NCBI RefSeq assembly: GCF_000377205.1
Contig: NZ_KB897912.1
Span: 1-64,000 of the forward strand
DNA length: 64,000 nucleotides
Direction: 5' to 3'
Source: Thioalkalivibrio sp. ALJ3
GTDB lineage: Bacteria > Pseudomonadota > Gammaproteobacteria > Ectothiorhodospirales > Ectothiorhodospiraceae
The notes below the pieces were generated by a model, which was given only the letters and a program-made list of their open reading frames with translations, ran no database searches and was not told the origin of the DNA. The position numbers and the translations under genes were made by a program. Positions 18,390-25,853 of the stretch are shown here, piece after piece (within the stretch, counting starts at the first letter, position 1; each line of letters starts with the position of its first letter).

Positions 18390-19547
18390 CTAAAGCGTGC
18401 GCACCGGCGTCTTGTGCCGCCACTCCCCGTACACCGAGGCGAGCAAGCCGGCAGCCGCCAGAAACGCTGCAAACACATAGACCGAGGCCGGGCTGATTCC
18501 GTCCCACAGATAGCCCGCGACCAGGCTCCCCGCCGCACCCCCCATCCCGAATGCCAGGGAGGAGTACAGGGCCTGTCCGCGCCCTTGTAGCCGCCCCGGA
18601 AAGAAATAATGGATCAGCGAGATGGCGGCCGCGTGATACACGCCATAGCTGGCCGCGTGCAGCGCCTGGATGAACAGCAGCATGGGCAACGAGTCGGGTA
18701 TCGCAGCCAGAAGCCCCCAGCGCAGGGTGGTCAGCACCAGTGCCACGGATACCAGAAACCACGCCCCGAAGCGCAGGATCAGCTTGGGCATCAGCAGGAA
18801 CAGGACCACCTCCGCCGCCACTCCGAGCGCCCACAACTGCCCGGCCACCGCCCGCGAGAATCCGGCCTCCTCCAGATACAGCGTGAAGAACGCGTAGTAC
18901 GGCCCATGGCTCGCCTGCATGAAGAAGCAGGCCAGAAACAGCGCGATCACCTCGGGCCGCTTCAATACCGCGACCAGCGCCGGGACATTGTTGTCCTGCT
19001 CCATATCGCGCACCGGCTCGCGCACCCAAAGCGTCGCCAGCCAGAGTGCGGCGAAGATCCCGAGGACAATCCAGGGCAGCCAGGCGATGTCGATATGGTC
19101 GAACGCCCAGCCCAGCAGCGCGACCGCGACGATAAACCCGACCGACCCCCAGAGCCGTACCAGCGCGTAGCGATGGGCATCGCGGCCCAGGGTGCGCATG
19201 GTGGTGGCCTCGAACTGCGGGAGGATTGCATTCCAGAAAAAGCTGAAGGCGGCCATCACCACGGCCAGCCACCAGTAGCCGGTGTACAGCAACACCCCGG
19301 CAAAGGCGACGACACCGCCAAAGGCCCCCCAACGAGTGATCGGCATGTGCGCGCCGGCGCGATCCGCGAGCCAGCCCCAGACGTTGGGCGCGATGATCTT
19401 GGTGGCGAGCACGATCGCCATCAGCTCGCCGATCTGCGATCCGCTAAAGCCGGCCTCGGCCAGATACGGGCCCCAGAACGGCATGAACGCGCCGAGGCTC
19501 GCGAAATAGAAAAAGTAGACCGTGGAGAGGCGTGCGCTGGGGATCAC
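18390..19547 (-). CDS. MFS transporter (HcaT/phenylpropionate-permease-like)
   Basis: Integral membrane protein of 385 residues with about twelve hydrophobic segments. The N-terminal pattern YFFYFASLGAFMPFWGPYL and the internal WGSVGFI motif match the MFS_1-like group of HcaT (3-phenylpropionate permease), whose members often have unknown substrates. It probably follows aroC in one transcript, since it starts 45 bp behind the aroC stop, though the two functions are not obviously linked. Confidence 0.85.
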   Translation of the reverse strand: MIPSARLSTVYFFYFASLGAFMPFWGPYLAEAGFSGSQIGELMAIVLATKIIAPNVWGWLADRAGAHMPITRWGAFGGVVAFAGVLLYTGYWWLAVVMAAFSFFWNAILPQFEATTMRTLGRDAHRYALVRLWGSVGFIVAVALLGWAFDHIDIAWLPWIVLGIFAALWLATLWVREPVRDMEQDNNVPALVAVLKRPEVIALFLACFFMQASHGPYYAFFTLYLEEAGFSRAVAGQLWALGVAAEVVLFLLMPKLILRFGAWFLVSVALVLTTLRWGLLAAIPDSLPMLLFIQALHAASYGVYHAAAISLIHYFFPGRLQGRGQALYSSLAFGMGGAAGSLVAGYLWDGISPASVYVFAAFLAAAGLLASVYGEWRHKTPVRTL

Positions 19548-19592
19548 CAGAGCGGACCTCCGGAGGCACGGGCACGGCGGAGCGCGCCCATG

Positions 19593-20699
19593 TCAGTCGT
19601 GCGGCAGGTCGCGCAGTTCCGGCAGGCCGGTGTCACCGACGTCGGCGTTCTGCCCGCGATGGCGCAAGGCATGATCCATCAGCACGAGTGCCATCATCGC
19701 TTCGGCGATCGGGGTCGCGCGGATGCCCACGCAGGGGTCATGCCGACCCTTGGTGACCACCTCCACCGGCTCGCCGGCGGTGTTGATGCTGCGCCCGGGC
19801 AGACGGATGCTCGAGGTCGGCTTGAGCGCGATGCTCGCGCGCACGGCCTGGCCGGTGCTGATCCCGCCCAGCACGCCGCCAGCGTGGTTCGAGAGAAAGC
19901 CCTCGGGGGTGATCTCGTCGCGGTGCTCGGTACCCCGCTGGTTGACCGACTCGAAACCGGCCCCGATCTCCACGCCCTTGACCGCGTTGATGCTCATCAG
20001 CGCATGCGCCAGTTCGGCATCCAGGCGGTCGAACACCGGCTCGCCCCAGCCCGCCGGCACACCGACGGCCTCGACGGTCACCCGCGCGCCGATCGAATCG
20101 CCGGACTTGCGCAGGGCATCCATGTATTCCTCCAGCTCCGCGACCTTGTCCGGGTCGGGGCAGAAGAACGGGTTGTCGTTGACGATCTCCGGCTGCTTCG
20201 CCTCCAACTCGATCGGGCCCAGCTGTGACAGCCAGCCACGGATCTCGATCCCGTAGCGTTGCTGAAGGTAACGCCGGGCGATGCCACCGGCCGCTACGCG
20301 CAGCGCGGTCTCGCGCGCGGAGCTGCGCCCGCCGCCGCGGTAATCGCGCAGGCCGTATTTGCGGTGATAGGTGTAGTCCGCGTGCCCCGGACGGAAGCGA
20401 TCCATGATCTCGCTGTAGTCCTTGGAGCGCTGATCGACATTCTCGATCAGCAGTCCGATCGGGGTACCGGTGGTTCGACCCTCGAACACCCCGGACAGGA
20501 TGCGTACCTGGTCCGGCTCGCGGCGCTGGGTGGTGTGGCGCGACTGTCCCGGCCGGCGGCGATCCAGATCAAACTGCAGGTCCGCCTCGCAAAGCTCCAG
20601 ACCCGGCGGACAGCCGTCCACCACCGCGCCCAGGGCCGGCCCGTGACTCTCACCAAAGGTACTGACGACGAACAGTCGTCCAAAGCTGTTTCCCGACAT
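19593..20699 (-). CDS. aroC: Chorismate synthase
   Basis: Last enzyme of the shikimate pathway, converting EPSP to chorismate with reduced FMN. The 368 residues carry the family signatures [14 protein letters not shown] near the N-terminus, [18 protein letters not shown] and [17 protein letters not shown], plus the C-terminal FMN-contacting [10 protein letters not shown] and [15 protein letters not shown] 20699 is the start; an in-frame extension upstream overlaps the promoter region of the divergent gene. The MFS gene follows it. Confidence 0.96.
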   Translation of the reverse strand: MSGNSFGRLFVVSTFGESHGPALGAVVDGCPPGLELCEADLQFDLDRRRPGQSRHTTQRREPDQVRILSGVFEGRTTGTPIGLLIENVDQRSKDYSEIMDRFRPGHADYTYHRKYGLRDYRGGGRSSARETALRVAAGGIARRYLQQRYGIEIRGWLSQLGPIELEAKQPEIVNDNPFFCPDPDKVAELEEYMDALRKSGDSIGARVTVEAVGVPAGWGEPVFDRLDAELAHALMSINAVKGVEIGAGFESVNQRGTEHRDEITPEGFLSNHAGGVLGGISTGQAVRASIALKPTSSIRLPGRSINTAGEPVEVVTKGRHDPCVGIRATPIAEAMMALVLMDHALRHRGQNADVGDTGLPELRDLPHD

Positions 20700-20821
20700 G
20701 CGCGATAGTGTATCCGCGCCGAGCGGTGCTGTCGCCTGTTGCTGCTCCGACCGGACGGCAAAGCCACGAAGTTTCTGCCATGATCGGCAGCGCAGCATCC
20801 AACAAGCAAAAGGAGATGGAT

Positions 20822-21328
20822 ATGTCGCGTTCGATCAAGCGCCTGGCCGCCGGTACCGCCGCCGCAACCTGTCTGGGACTGGCCAGCGTCGCCCAGGCCG
20901 ACGTGTTCAATCAGCGCATGATGAGCATGGAGCTGGCCAACGACATCGCCGAGGCTGCGGTGCTCGCCTGCCGCGAGAAGGGACACCAGACCAGCGCCGT
21001 GGTCGTCGACCGATCCGGGAACGATCGCTCCGTAATGCGTGACAATCTGGCCGCCGTGCAAACCATCCAGATTGCCGGCGACAAGGCCCGCGCCACGGTC
21101 ATGTCCGGTACCAGTTCTGGCAACTTCCGTGATAACCGCGAAGAAATCCGCATGGAGATGAACCACGTGGACGGCATCATCATGCTGGCGGGCGGGCTGC
21201 CGATCGAGGTGGCCGGCAGCATGATCGGCGCGGTGGGCGTATCCGGTGCCCCTGGTGGTGATCTGGATGAAGAATGCGCCCAGGCCGCGCTAGACTCGGT
21301 TCAGGAGCGACTCGACTTCGCGATGTAA
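20822..21328 (+). CDS. Periplasmic GlcG/HbpS-like (DUF336) protein
   Basis: A 168-residue protein with a cleavable signal peptide ([14 protein letters not shown]). The mature part matches the GlcG/HbpS/DUF336 fold: [32 protein letters not shown] near the N-terminus and a [22 protein letters not shown] loop near the C-terminus. HbpS binds haem in Streptomyces; other members bind cofactors or have unknown roles. The start at 20822 is chosen because AGGAG lies seven bases upstream. It is followed by a rhodanese gene 46 bp downstream. Confidence 0.85.
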   Translation: MSRSIKRLAAGTAAATCLGLASVAQADVFNQRMMSMELANDIAEAAVLACREKGHQTSAVVVDRSGNDRSVMRDNLAAVQTIQIAGDKARATVMSGTSSGNFRDNREEIRMEMNHVDGIIMLAGGLPIEVAGSMIGAVGVSGAPGGDLDEECAQAALDSVQERLDFAM

Positions 21329-21374
21329 GTTGCGCGTGGCCAGGGACGGCCGCCAACCCACGCCCGGAGCCTCA

Positions 21375-21830
21375 ATGAAAGATCCACTCGCCAGCCAGAA
21401 AGCGGTTGCCGCACCCGGTGTACACCGGATCAGCCCGCAGGAGGCCCACCAGCGGCTGCAGCAGCGCCCGCGCGACCTGCTGATCGACATCCGCTCCACG
21501 ATGGAATTCCTGTTCGTCGGGCATCCGCAGGGCGCCATCCATATCCCGTGGATCGACGAACCGGACTGGACCGTGAACCCTCACTTTGTGCCTCAGGTGC
21601 GCAAACTGCTGCTGGGGGGGGCCGAGGATCACAGCGAGGATGCCCCCGCGCTCTACCTGATCTGCCGCAGCGGCAAGCGCACACTGTCCGCCGGCCAGGC
21701 CCTGGTCGATGCCGGCATCGAGAACGTGTATTCGGTGGAAGAAGGCTTTGAAGGGCCGCTGGACGAACACCACCAGCGTTCCACCCGCGGTGGCTGGCGC
21801 TACCACGGGCTCCCCTGGGAACAGTGCTGA
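21375..21830 (+). CDS. Rhodanese-domain protein
   Basis: Single-domain sulfurtransferase-like protein of 151 residues without a signal peptide. The active-site loop CRSGKRT has the catalytic cysteine (persulfide carrier), preceded by LLIDIRSTMEFLFVGHPQGAIHIPW and followed by AGIENVYSVEEGFEGP. It probably moves sulfane sulfur in the cytoplasm; the partner is not evident. It follows the GlcG-like gene on the same strand and converges on rnk with a 30-bp gap. Confidence 0.9.
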   Translation: MKDPLASQKAVAAPGVHRISPQEAHQRLQQRPRDLLIDIRSTMEFLFVGHPQGAIHIPWIDEPDWTVNPHFVPQVRKLLLGGAEDHSEDAPALYLICRSGKRTLSAGQALVDAGIENVYSVEEGFEGPLDEHHQRSTRGGWRYHGLPWEQC

Positions 21831-21860
21831 GCGAGTCAGCGCCTGGCGCAACCGAGCTCG

Positions 21861-22277
21861 CTAGCGGTGATACTCGCCGGCGCGCTCCGGCTGATACTCG
21901 ACGGCCTCGATACGCACATGCATCTGCCCTCCGCCCGGGCGCGGCCATTCGATCTCGTCCCCCTCGGACAGCCCCAGCAGCGCACTGCCCACCGGCGCCA
22001 GAATCGACAGCGTGCCGCCGCTGTCGTCTACATCGCGCGGGTAGACCAGCGTCAGCGAGAACTCCTCGCCGGATTCGACCACCCGGAACCGGACCTTCGA
22101 ATTCATCGTGACAACCGAACCCGGGATCTCGCGCGAATCCACGACATCCGCGCGGTCCAGCTCGGCCTCCAGGTCTCCCTTGCCGGGAAAGCTGTCGTCC
22201 GGCAGCGATTCCAGCAGCTTGTCCAGACGCTCAATGTCCGTGCTGGAGACGACAATCTTCGGCTTTTTCACTTTCAC
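21861..22277 (-). CDS. rnk: Regulator of nucleoside diphosphate kinase
   Basis: A 138-residue protein with a short N-terminal coiled coil and a C-terminal GreA/GreB-like domain (LAPVGSALLGLSEGDEIEWP), the Rnk arrangement. Rnk binds RNA polymerase near the secondary channel without cleavage activity. The core sequence IVVSSTDIERLDKLLESL at the N-terminus is typical. It stands alone between two rhodanese genes. Confidence 0.92.
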   Translation of the reverse strand: MKVKKPKIVVSSTDIERLDKLLESLPDDSFPGKGDLEAELDRADVVDSREIPGSVVTMNSKVRFRVVESGEEFSLTLVYPRDVDDSGGTLSILAPVGSALLGLSEGDEIEWPRPGGGQMHVRIEAVEYQPERAGEYHR

Positions 22278-22421
22278 ACTCCAGAATGCAGAACGCGCCT
22301 CCGGGGAGACGCGCCAGGCAAGAAACTTTCGAGACTTTCCGGAAACCGGAACACGAGGCTCGGAGACTAGCCAAGACGAGACGGAAAAGCCATCCCACGG
22401 CTCGGCACGGTCCTCAGCAGA

Positions 22422-22769
22422 CTATGGAGTCCGGGTCTCCCGCCATGCGGCGTAACCACCGCGCAGGACATGGGCATCGATACCCATCGCGCGCAGGCTT
22501 TCGGCCACCAGCTGGGACCGGCCACGGCCCCCACAGAACACCACGACGGGCTGCTGGGGGTCCTGCATGTGGGATTCGATGCTGGCCTCCAGCTTGGGCC
22601 GGGGGATATTCACCGCGCCTTCAATACTGCCTTCGGCCGCCTCCTCCTGCTGGCGCACATCCACCAGCAGAAAGGACCGCCCCGCCTGGCGCCAGTCGAC
22701 CAGTTCCGCGGGGTCCAGATGCGGCAGCTTTGCTTCCAGTTCGGCGATGCGTTTGTCGAAAAGACTCAC
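22422..22769 (-). CDS. Rhodanese-domain protein
   Basis: Small cytoplasmic protein of 115 residues: a short amphipathic N-terminal helix then one rhodanese domain with LLVDVRQQEEAAEGSIEGAVNIP and the active loop FCGGRGRSQ containing the catalytic cysteine. The loop sequence differs from that of the rhodanese at 21375-21830, so the two probably serve different partners. It lies 62 bp downstream of the thioredoxin/NnrS-like fusion and in the same direction, so it may belong to that operon. Confidence 0.9.
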   Translation of the reverse strand: MSLFDKRIAELEAKLPHLDPAELVDWRQAGRSFLLVDVRQQEEAAEGSIEGAVNIPRPKLEASIESHMQDPQQPVVVFCGGRGRSQLVAESLRAMGIDAHVLRGGYAAWRETRTP

Positions 22770-22831
22770 TGTCAGCGGCTCCGTTGAATGCCCATGTGCA
22801 GCATTCTACCGCCTCGGCAGGAGCAGGACCT

Positions 22832-23500
22832 TCACAGGGACGGGCGCAGCAGGAACGGCGCGATGCGCAGCGTGAACAGCGCAAGCCCAACAAATGCGGC
22901 CACCGCACCGACTACGGTCAGCATCGGCACGCTCAGCAACCAGCCGAGGCCCATGCCCAGCGCCGCGACATGCACAAGCACCTGCGGCGTCCAGGCCCAA
23001 AGCCAGCCACCCGCAATCGGGTGCCCGGTAAAGCGCGGCAGCATGTGCTCGCCGAGGCCCATGATCAGCAGCAGCAGGAATCCAAGCGTAAAGCCATGCA
23101 GCGCGGCTGGGCGCGCCGCGCCATCCAGAAAAAAACCGCCCAGTGGCAGCGCGGCCCCCGCGATCAGCAGCCAGATCATGGCACCCAGTACCGAGGCACG
23201 GCTGGAGGCCGAAAGTCCCAGCCCGACATGACGCGCGGCCTTCTGCGTACGTTCTGGGGCATCGGCGACCAGCTCGGTCGCGGCCGTGCGGTCCAGCAGC
23301 CCGATGTGCTTCAGCTCGCCGTCCACGACCACGGCCGGGATGGAGCGTATGCGCAACCGGGTCGCCAGTTGACGCCCCTCCGGCTGCCCCATGTCGACCA
23401 CCGCGAAATCGATCTGCTTCTTCTGGGCCACCTCGCGCCAGATGCGCTCGGCATCGTGGCAGGAGGCACACCATTCGGACACCAGCAGTTCCACCTTCAT
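22832..23500 (-). CDS. Thioredoxin-like domain fused to an NnrS-like four-helix membrane domain
   Basis: The 222-residue protein begins with a thioredoxin-fold domain (about 1-80) carrying a redox motif WCASC (Cys11, Cys14) and a cis-Pro-like IPAVVVDG. A short linker leads into about four membrane helices (about 100-215). The second helix contains HGFTLGFLLLLIMGLGEHMLP followed by RFTGHP, which closely parallels the small membrane protein at 23967-24365 and the H-x-H-x4-GF...P-x-x-(T/S)G pattern of NnrS. The histidines could bind haem or copper. I know no described family with this fusion. It lies 14 bp behind the GcvH-like gene. Confidence 0.75.
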   Translation of the reverse strand: MKVELLVSEWCASCHDAERIWREVAQKKQIDFAVVDMGQPEGRQLATRLRIRSIPAVVVDGELKHIGLLDRTAATELVADAPERTQKAARHVGLGLSASSRASVLGAMIWLLIAGAALPLGGFFLDGAARPAALHGFTLGFLLLLIMGLGEHMLPRFTGHPIAGGWLWAWTPQVLVHVAALGMGLGWLLSVPMLTVVGAVAAFVGLALFTLRIAPFLLRPSL

Positions 23501-23514
23501 GAATCGAGTCCCCG

Positions 23515-23967
23515 TCAGTCCGCGCAGCGCATGCAGTGGATGTCGTAGCGGTCGATCCACTGCTTGAGCCCGTCGACGGCTTCGGGCCCTGTATGCAGCC
23601 GTTCCAGGGCCTTTTGCGGGTCGTCCGGGCGCATCACCACCACCCAGGCATCGGTATAGGGGGCGACATTCACCAGTCCGGGGTCGGCCTCCACGGCGGG
23701 GTTAATGCGCTCGATGGTGCCGTCGAAGGGCGTGGGGATGCCCCCCGCCCACTTGCCGGATTCCAGGCGCGCGACCGGCTTGCCCGCGGCCCGGTGCGAA
23801 CCCGGCTTGCGAAAGCGGAAGTACTGTACCCGCCCCGCCATGGTCTGGGCGGGGTCGGTGATACCGAGGGTAAAGGTGCCGTCGTCCTCCGGGCGGACCC
23901 AGACGTAGTCGAGGTCGTAGAACAGGTCATCCGGGAGCTCGCAGCCGTTGTATTCGGTATGGCTCAT
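23515..23967 (-). CDS. GcvH-like lipoyl-binding protein with C-terminal CxxC
   Basis: The 150-residue product matches the glycine cleavage H-protein fold. The lipoylation-site region is LESGKWAGGIPTPFDG, with Lys72 the expected lipoyl-lysine, followed by INPAVEADPGLVNVAPYTDAWVVVM as in H proteins. The C-terminal extension ends CMRCAD, giving a CxxC pair (145/148) that ordinary GcvH lacks. No gcvT or gcvP lies in the window, so a glycine-cleavage role is not supported. GcvH-like carriers with other roles include LbpA of the sHdr sulfur oxidation system, a possible but unproven analogy. Its ATG overlaps the stop of the upstream membrane gene by one base. Confidence 0.8.
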   Translation of the reverse strand: MSHTEYNGCELPDDLFYDLDYVWVRPEDDGTFTLGITDPAQTMAGRVQYFRFRKPGSHRAAGKPVARLESGKWAGGIPTPFDGTIERINPAVEADPGLVNVAPYTDAWVVVMRPDDPQKALERLHTGPEAVDGLKQWIDRYDIHCMRCAD

Positions 23968-24365
23968 TACGCCCCCTTCGGACCGTAGTGGCGCACGGTG
24001 AGTGCGATATTCAGTGCGAACAGGATCATCGCGCCCCAGGCCACCGCCCCGCCGACCGCAACCGTCGGGTTATGGAACATCATCCAGCCGGCGATCATCA
24101 CCCAGAGACCAAGATTGGCCAGCACGAACTGCACATGCCCCAGCCGTTCCGAGAACAGTGAACGACCGGAAAACCGCGGCAGCACGTGCAGCCCCACGCC
24201 GTAAATCATCATGATCACGAATCCCAGCAGCATCAGATGGCCATGGATACGCGGCACATTGCCAGGGATCAGCCCCGGGTGAGCCAGCCAGAGGATGCCG
24301 ATGAGCCCACCCAGCAGCGCATAGGCCAGCGCGGCCAGGATGAACATCCGGTTACGTGGATGCAT
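23967..24365 (-). CDS. Small NnrS-like/haem-copper-oxidase-like four-helix membrane protein
   Basis: A 132-residue protein with four predicted membrane helices. The second helix carries RIHGHLMLLGFVIMMIYGVG followed by LHVLPRFSG, resembling the conserved helix of NnrS and of haem-copper oxidase subunit I, with several His residues suited to metal or haem binding. It is a paralogue of the membrane half of the thioredoxin fusion two genes downstream. It is the first gene of the minus-strand operon and starts 72 bp from a perfect FNR/DNR-type site. A role in nitric-oxide or low-oxygen physiology is inferred from this context. Confidence 0.75.
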   Translation of the reverse strand: MHPRNRMFILAALAYALLGGLIGILWLAHPGLIPGNVPRIHGHLMLLGFVIMMIYGVGLHVLPRFSGRSLFSERLGHVQFVLANLGLWVMIAGWMMFHNPTVAVGGAVAWGAMILFALNIALTVRHYGPKGA

Positions 24366-24436
24366 ATCGCGTTCGCTCCCTTTTCTTGTTTGTTCTGCAG
24401 CGAGAACAGACTACGATAAGATGCATAATAAATGCA

Positions 24437-24450
24437 TTGATCGAGATCAA
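24437..24450. promoter_or_regulatory. Perfect FNR/ANR/DNR-type operator
   Basis: TTGATCGAGATCAA is an exact match to the FNR-family consensus TTGAT-N4-ATCAA. It lies in the 169-bp gap between the divergent NnrS-like (minus) and hemerythrin (plus) genes, 72 and 85 bp from the start codons. A further AT-rich palindromic stretch (ATGCATAATAAATGCAT) is at 24421-24437. On the minus strand, TATCGT near 24412-24417 would put the site close to -41.5, the usual position for activation. Confidence 0.8.
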
Positions 24451-24534
24451 CACGGACACGAGCGCTTTCAGGGACAGTGACCCTGCCTGTGATTCAAACG
24501 CAGCCGATTGTCCCGTCGTCACCCGAGCCTATTG

Positions 24535-25092
24535 ATGAAACTGCAGCTCCACGAACCCGCTCCCGGCTTCCACCGCCCGATCGACCTCCTGCGGGCCTGT
24601 CACCGTCGGATCACGAGCTGCCTCGACACGCTGGAACGGCTGCCGGGACATCTTGAACAGCACGGGGCCGACGCGCAGGCCCAGTCCGCGGCACGCCGTG
24701 TGCTGGCCTACTTCGAGCAGGCCGCCCCACAACACCACGCCGACGAAGACGAGGACCTGTTCCCGATCCTGAATGCGTACCGCAACCACCCCGAGGCCCA
24801 CCCGCAGCTGGGTGAATGGATCGATCGCCTCAGTGCCGAGCACCCCCACCTTGAAGCCGACTGGGACGCCCTGGAACCGGCCCTGCAGATCATCGCATCC
24901 GGGCACACGGACCCGCTGCAGGGCGCGGGAGACTGGATCCGGCACTACCGGGCACATCTCGAATTGGAGGATAACGCGGTGCTGCCCCTGGCCGATCATC
25001 TGCTCAGCGCCGAGGAACGCACCCGGATAGGCCGCTCCATGGCGCGCCGGCGGGGCATCCCGACTGTGCACGCGGAACCAGCCGATGAGTGA
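24535..25092 (+). CDS. Hemerythrin HHE-domain protein
   Basis: A soluble protein of 185 residues with a four-helix hemerythrin-like domain. Probable iron ligands lie in CHRRI, APQHHADEDEDLFP and HYRAHLELEDNAVLP, the usual H...HxxxE...HxxxxE/D pattern. Such domains bind a di-iron centre and can sense or carry O2 or bind NO. ATG 24535 is preferred over an in-frame TTG at 24508, although neither has a strong ribosome site. It overlaps the next hemerythrin gene by eight bases and shares the FNR-type site with the divergent operon. Confidence 0.88.
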   Translation: MKLQLHEPAPGFHRPIDLLRACHRRITSCLDTLERLPGHLEQHGADAQAQSAARRVLAYFEQAAPQHHADEDEDLFPILNAYRNHPEAHPQLGEWIDRLSAEHPHLEADWDALEPALQIIASGHTDPLQGAGDWIRHYRAHLELEDNAVLPLADHLLSAEERTRIGRSMARRRGIPTVHAEPADE

Positions 25093-25792
25093 CTTCCTGC
25101 TGGATCTGCGGGGACTGGCCGACCACGCGCACACGCGCGCTTACTACACGCTGCGTGAACTGCAGCCGAGTCAGGTCTTCGACGTCTGGCTGGATCAGGA
25201 ACCGCAGTTGCTGATGGATGCGGTCAGCCTGCAGCTGCGCCACGCCATCCACTGGCAGGTGCAGGAGAGTGGTCCGCCGCTGTGGAAGCTGCGCGTCCAG
25301 CGCCGCGAGGATGTCGCACCCGTGGACCTCGTCGATCTCCTGCTGCGCGACCACCTGCGCATTGACCGCCTGTTCGCCAGCGCGCTGCACAAGGTCAATG
25401 CGGGCGATCTCGAGGGTGCGGCCCCCGATTTCCAGGCCTATGTAGAAGGCCTGCGCCTACACGTTCATGTAGAAAATGAGCTGATCGTTCCGGCACTGGA
25501 GGTCTCGCGCGGGACCGGCGGCCAGGACCCGGTGGCCATCATGCTGCGCGAGCACGACCAAATCCTGGAACAAACGGCCCTGCTGGAACACGAGTTTCAG
25601 GAAGGGGTCGAGGATACCTGGATGGTGGCGCCATTCTTTGCCCTGATCTCCGGGGCCCTCGCCAAGCACGAAAGTCGCGAGGAACAAAACGTCTTCCCCG
25701 ACTGGGGACACCGCCTGCGGCACGATCCCGGCCTGGCGGCCGAACTACTGGAGAAGGCCCGTCAGCAGTTGGAGTACAGGGCCAACAACTGA
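25085..25792 (+). CDS. DUF2249-hemerythrin fusion protein
   Basis: The 235-residue protein joins an N-terminal TusA/SirA-fold DUF2249 domain (about 1-75, MSDFLLDLRGLADHAHTRA then LRHAIHWQVQESGPPLWKLRV) to a C-terminal hemerythrin domain (about 80-232) with ligand motifs DHLRIDRLFASALH, HVHVENELIVPAL, REHDQILEQ and KHESREEQNVFPDW. This combination is common in denitrifiers and is often near NO-related genes. Overlap with the preceding hemerythrin gene implies translational coupling. It presumably acts in the cytoplasm in a response to NO or oxygen, but the exact role is unknown. Confidence 0.88.
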   Translation: MSDFLLDLRGLADHAHTRAYYTLRELQPSQVFDVWLDQEPQLLMDAVSLQLRHAIHWQVQESGPPLWKLRVQRREDVAPVDLVDLLLRDHLRIDRLFASALHKVNAGDLEGAAPDFQAYVEGLRLHVHVENELIVPALEVSRGTGGQDPVAIMLREHDQILEQTALLEHEFQEGVEDTWMVAPFFALISGALAKHESREEQNVFPDWGHRLRHDPGLAAELLEKARQQLEYRANN

Positions 25793-25853
25793 GCGGGGTC
25801 GGCAATACAAAACGAGTGTGTCAGGATAGTCCACCGCTACGGCCCGACACGAC

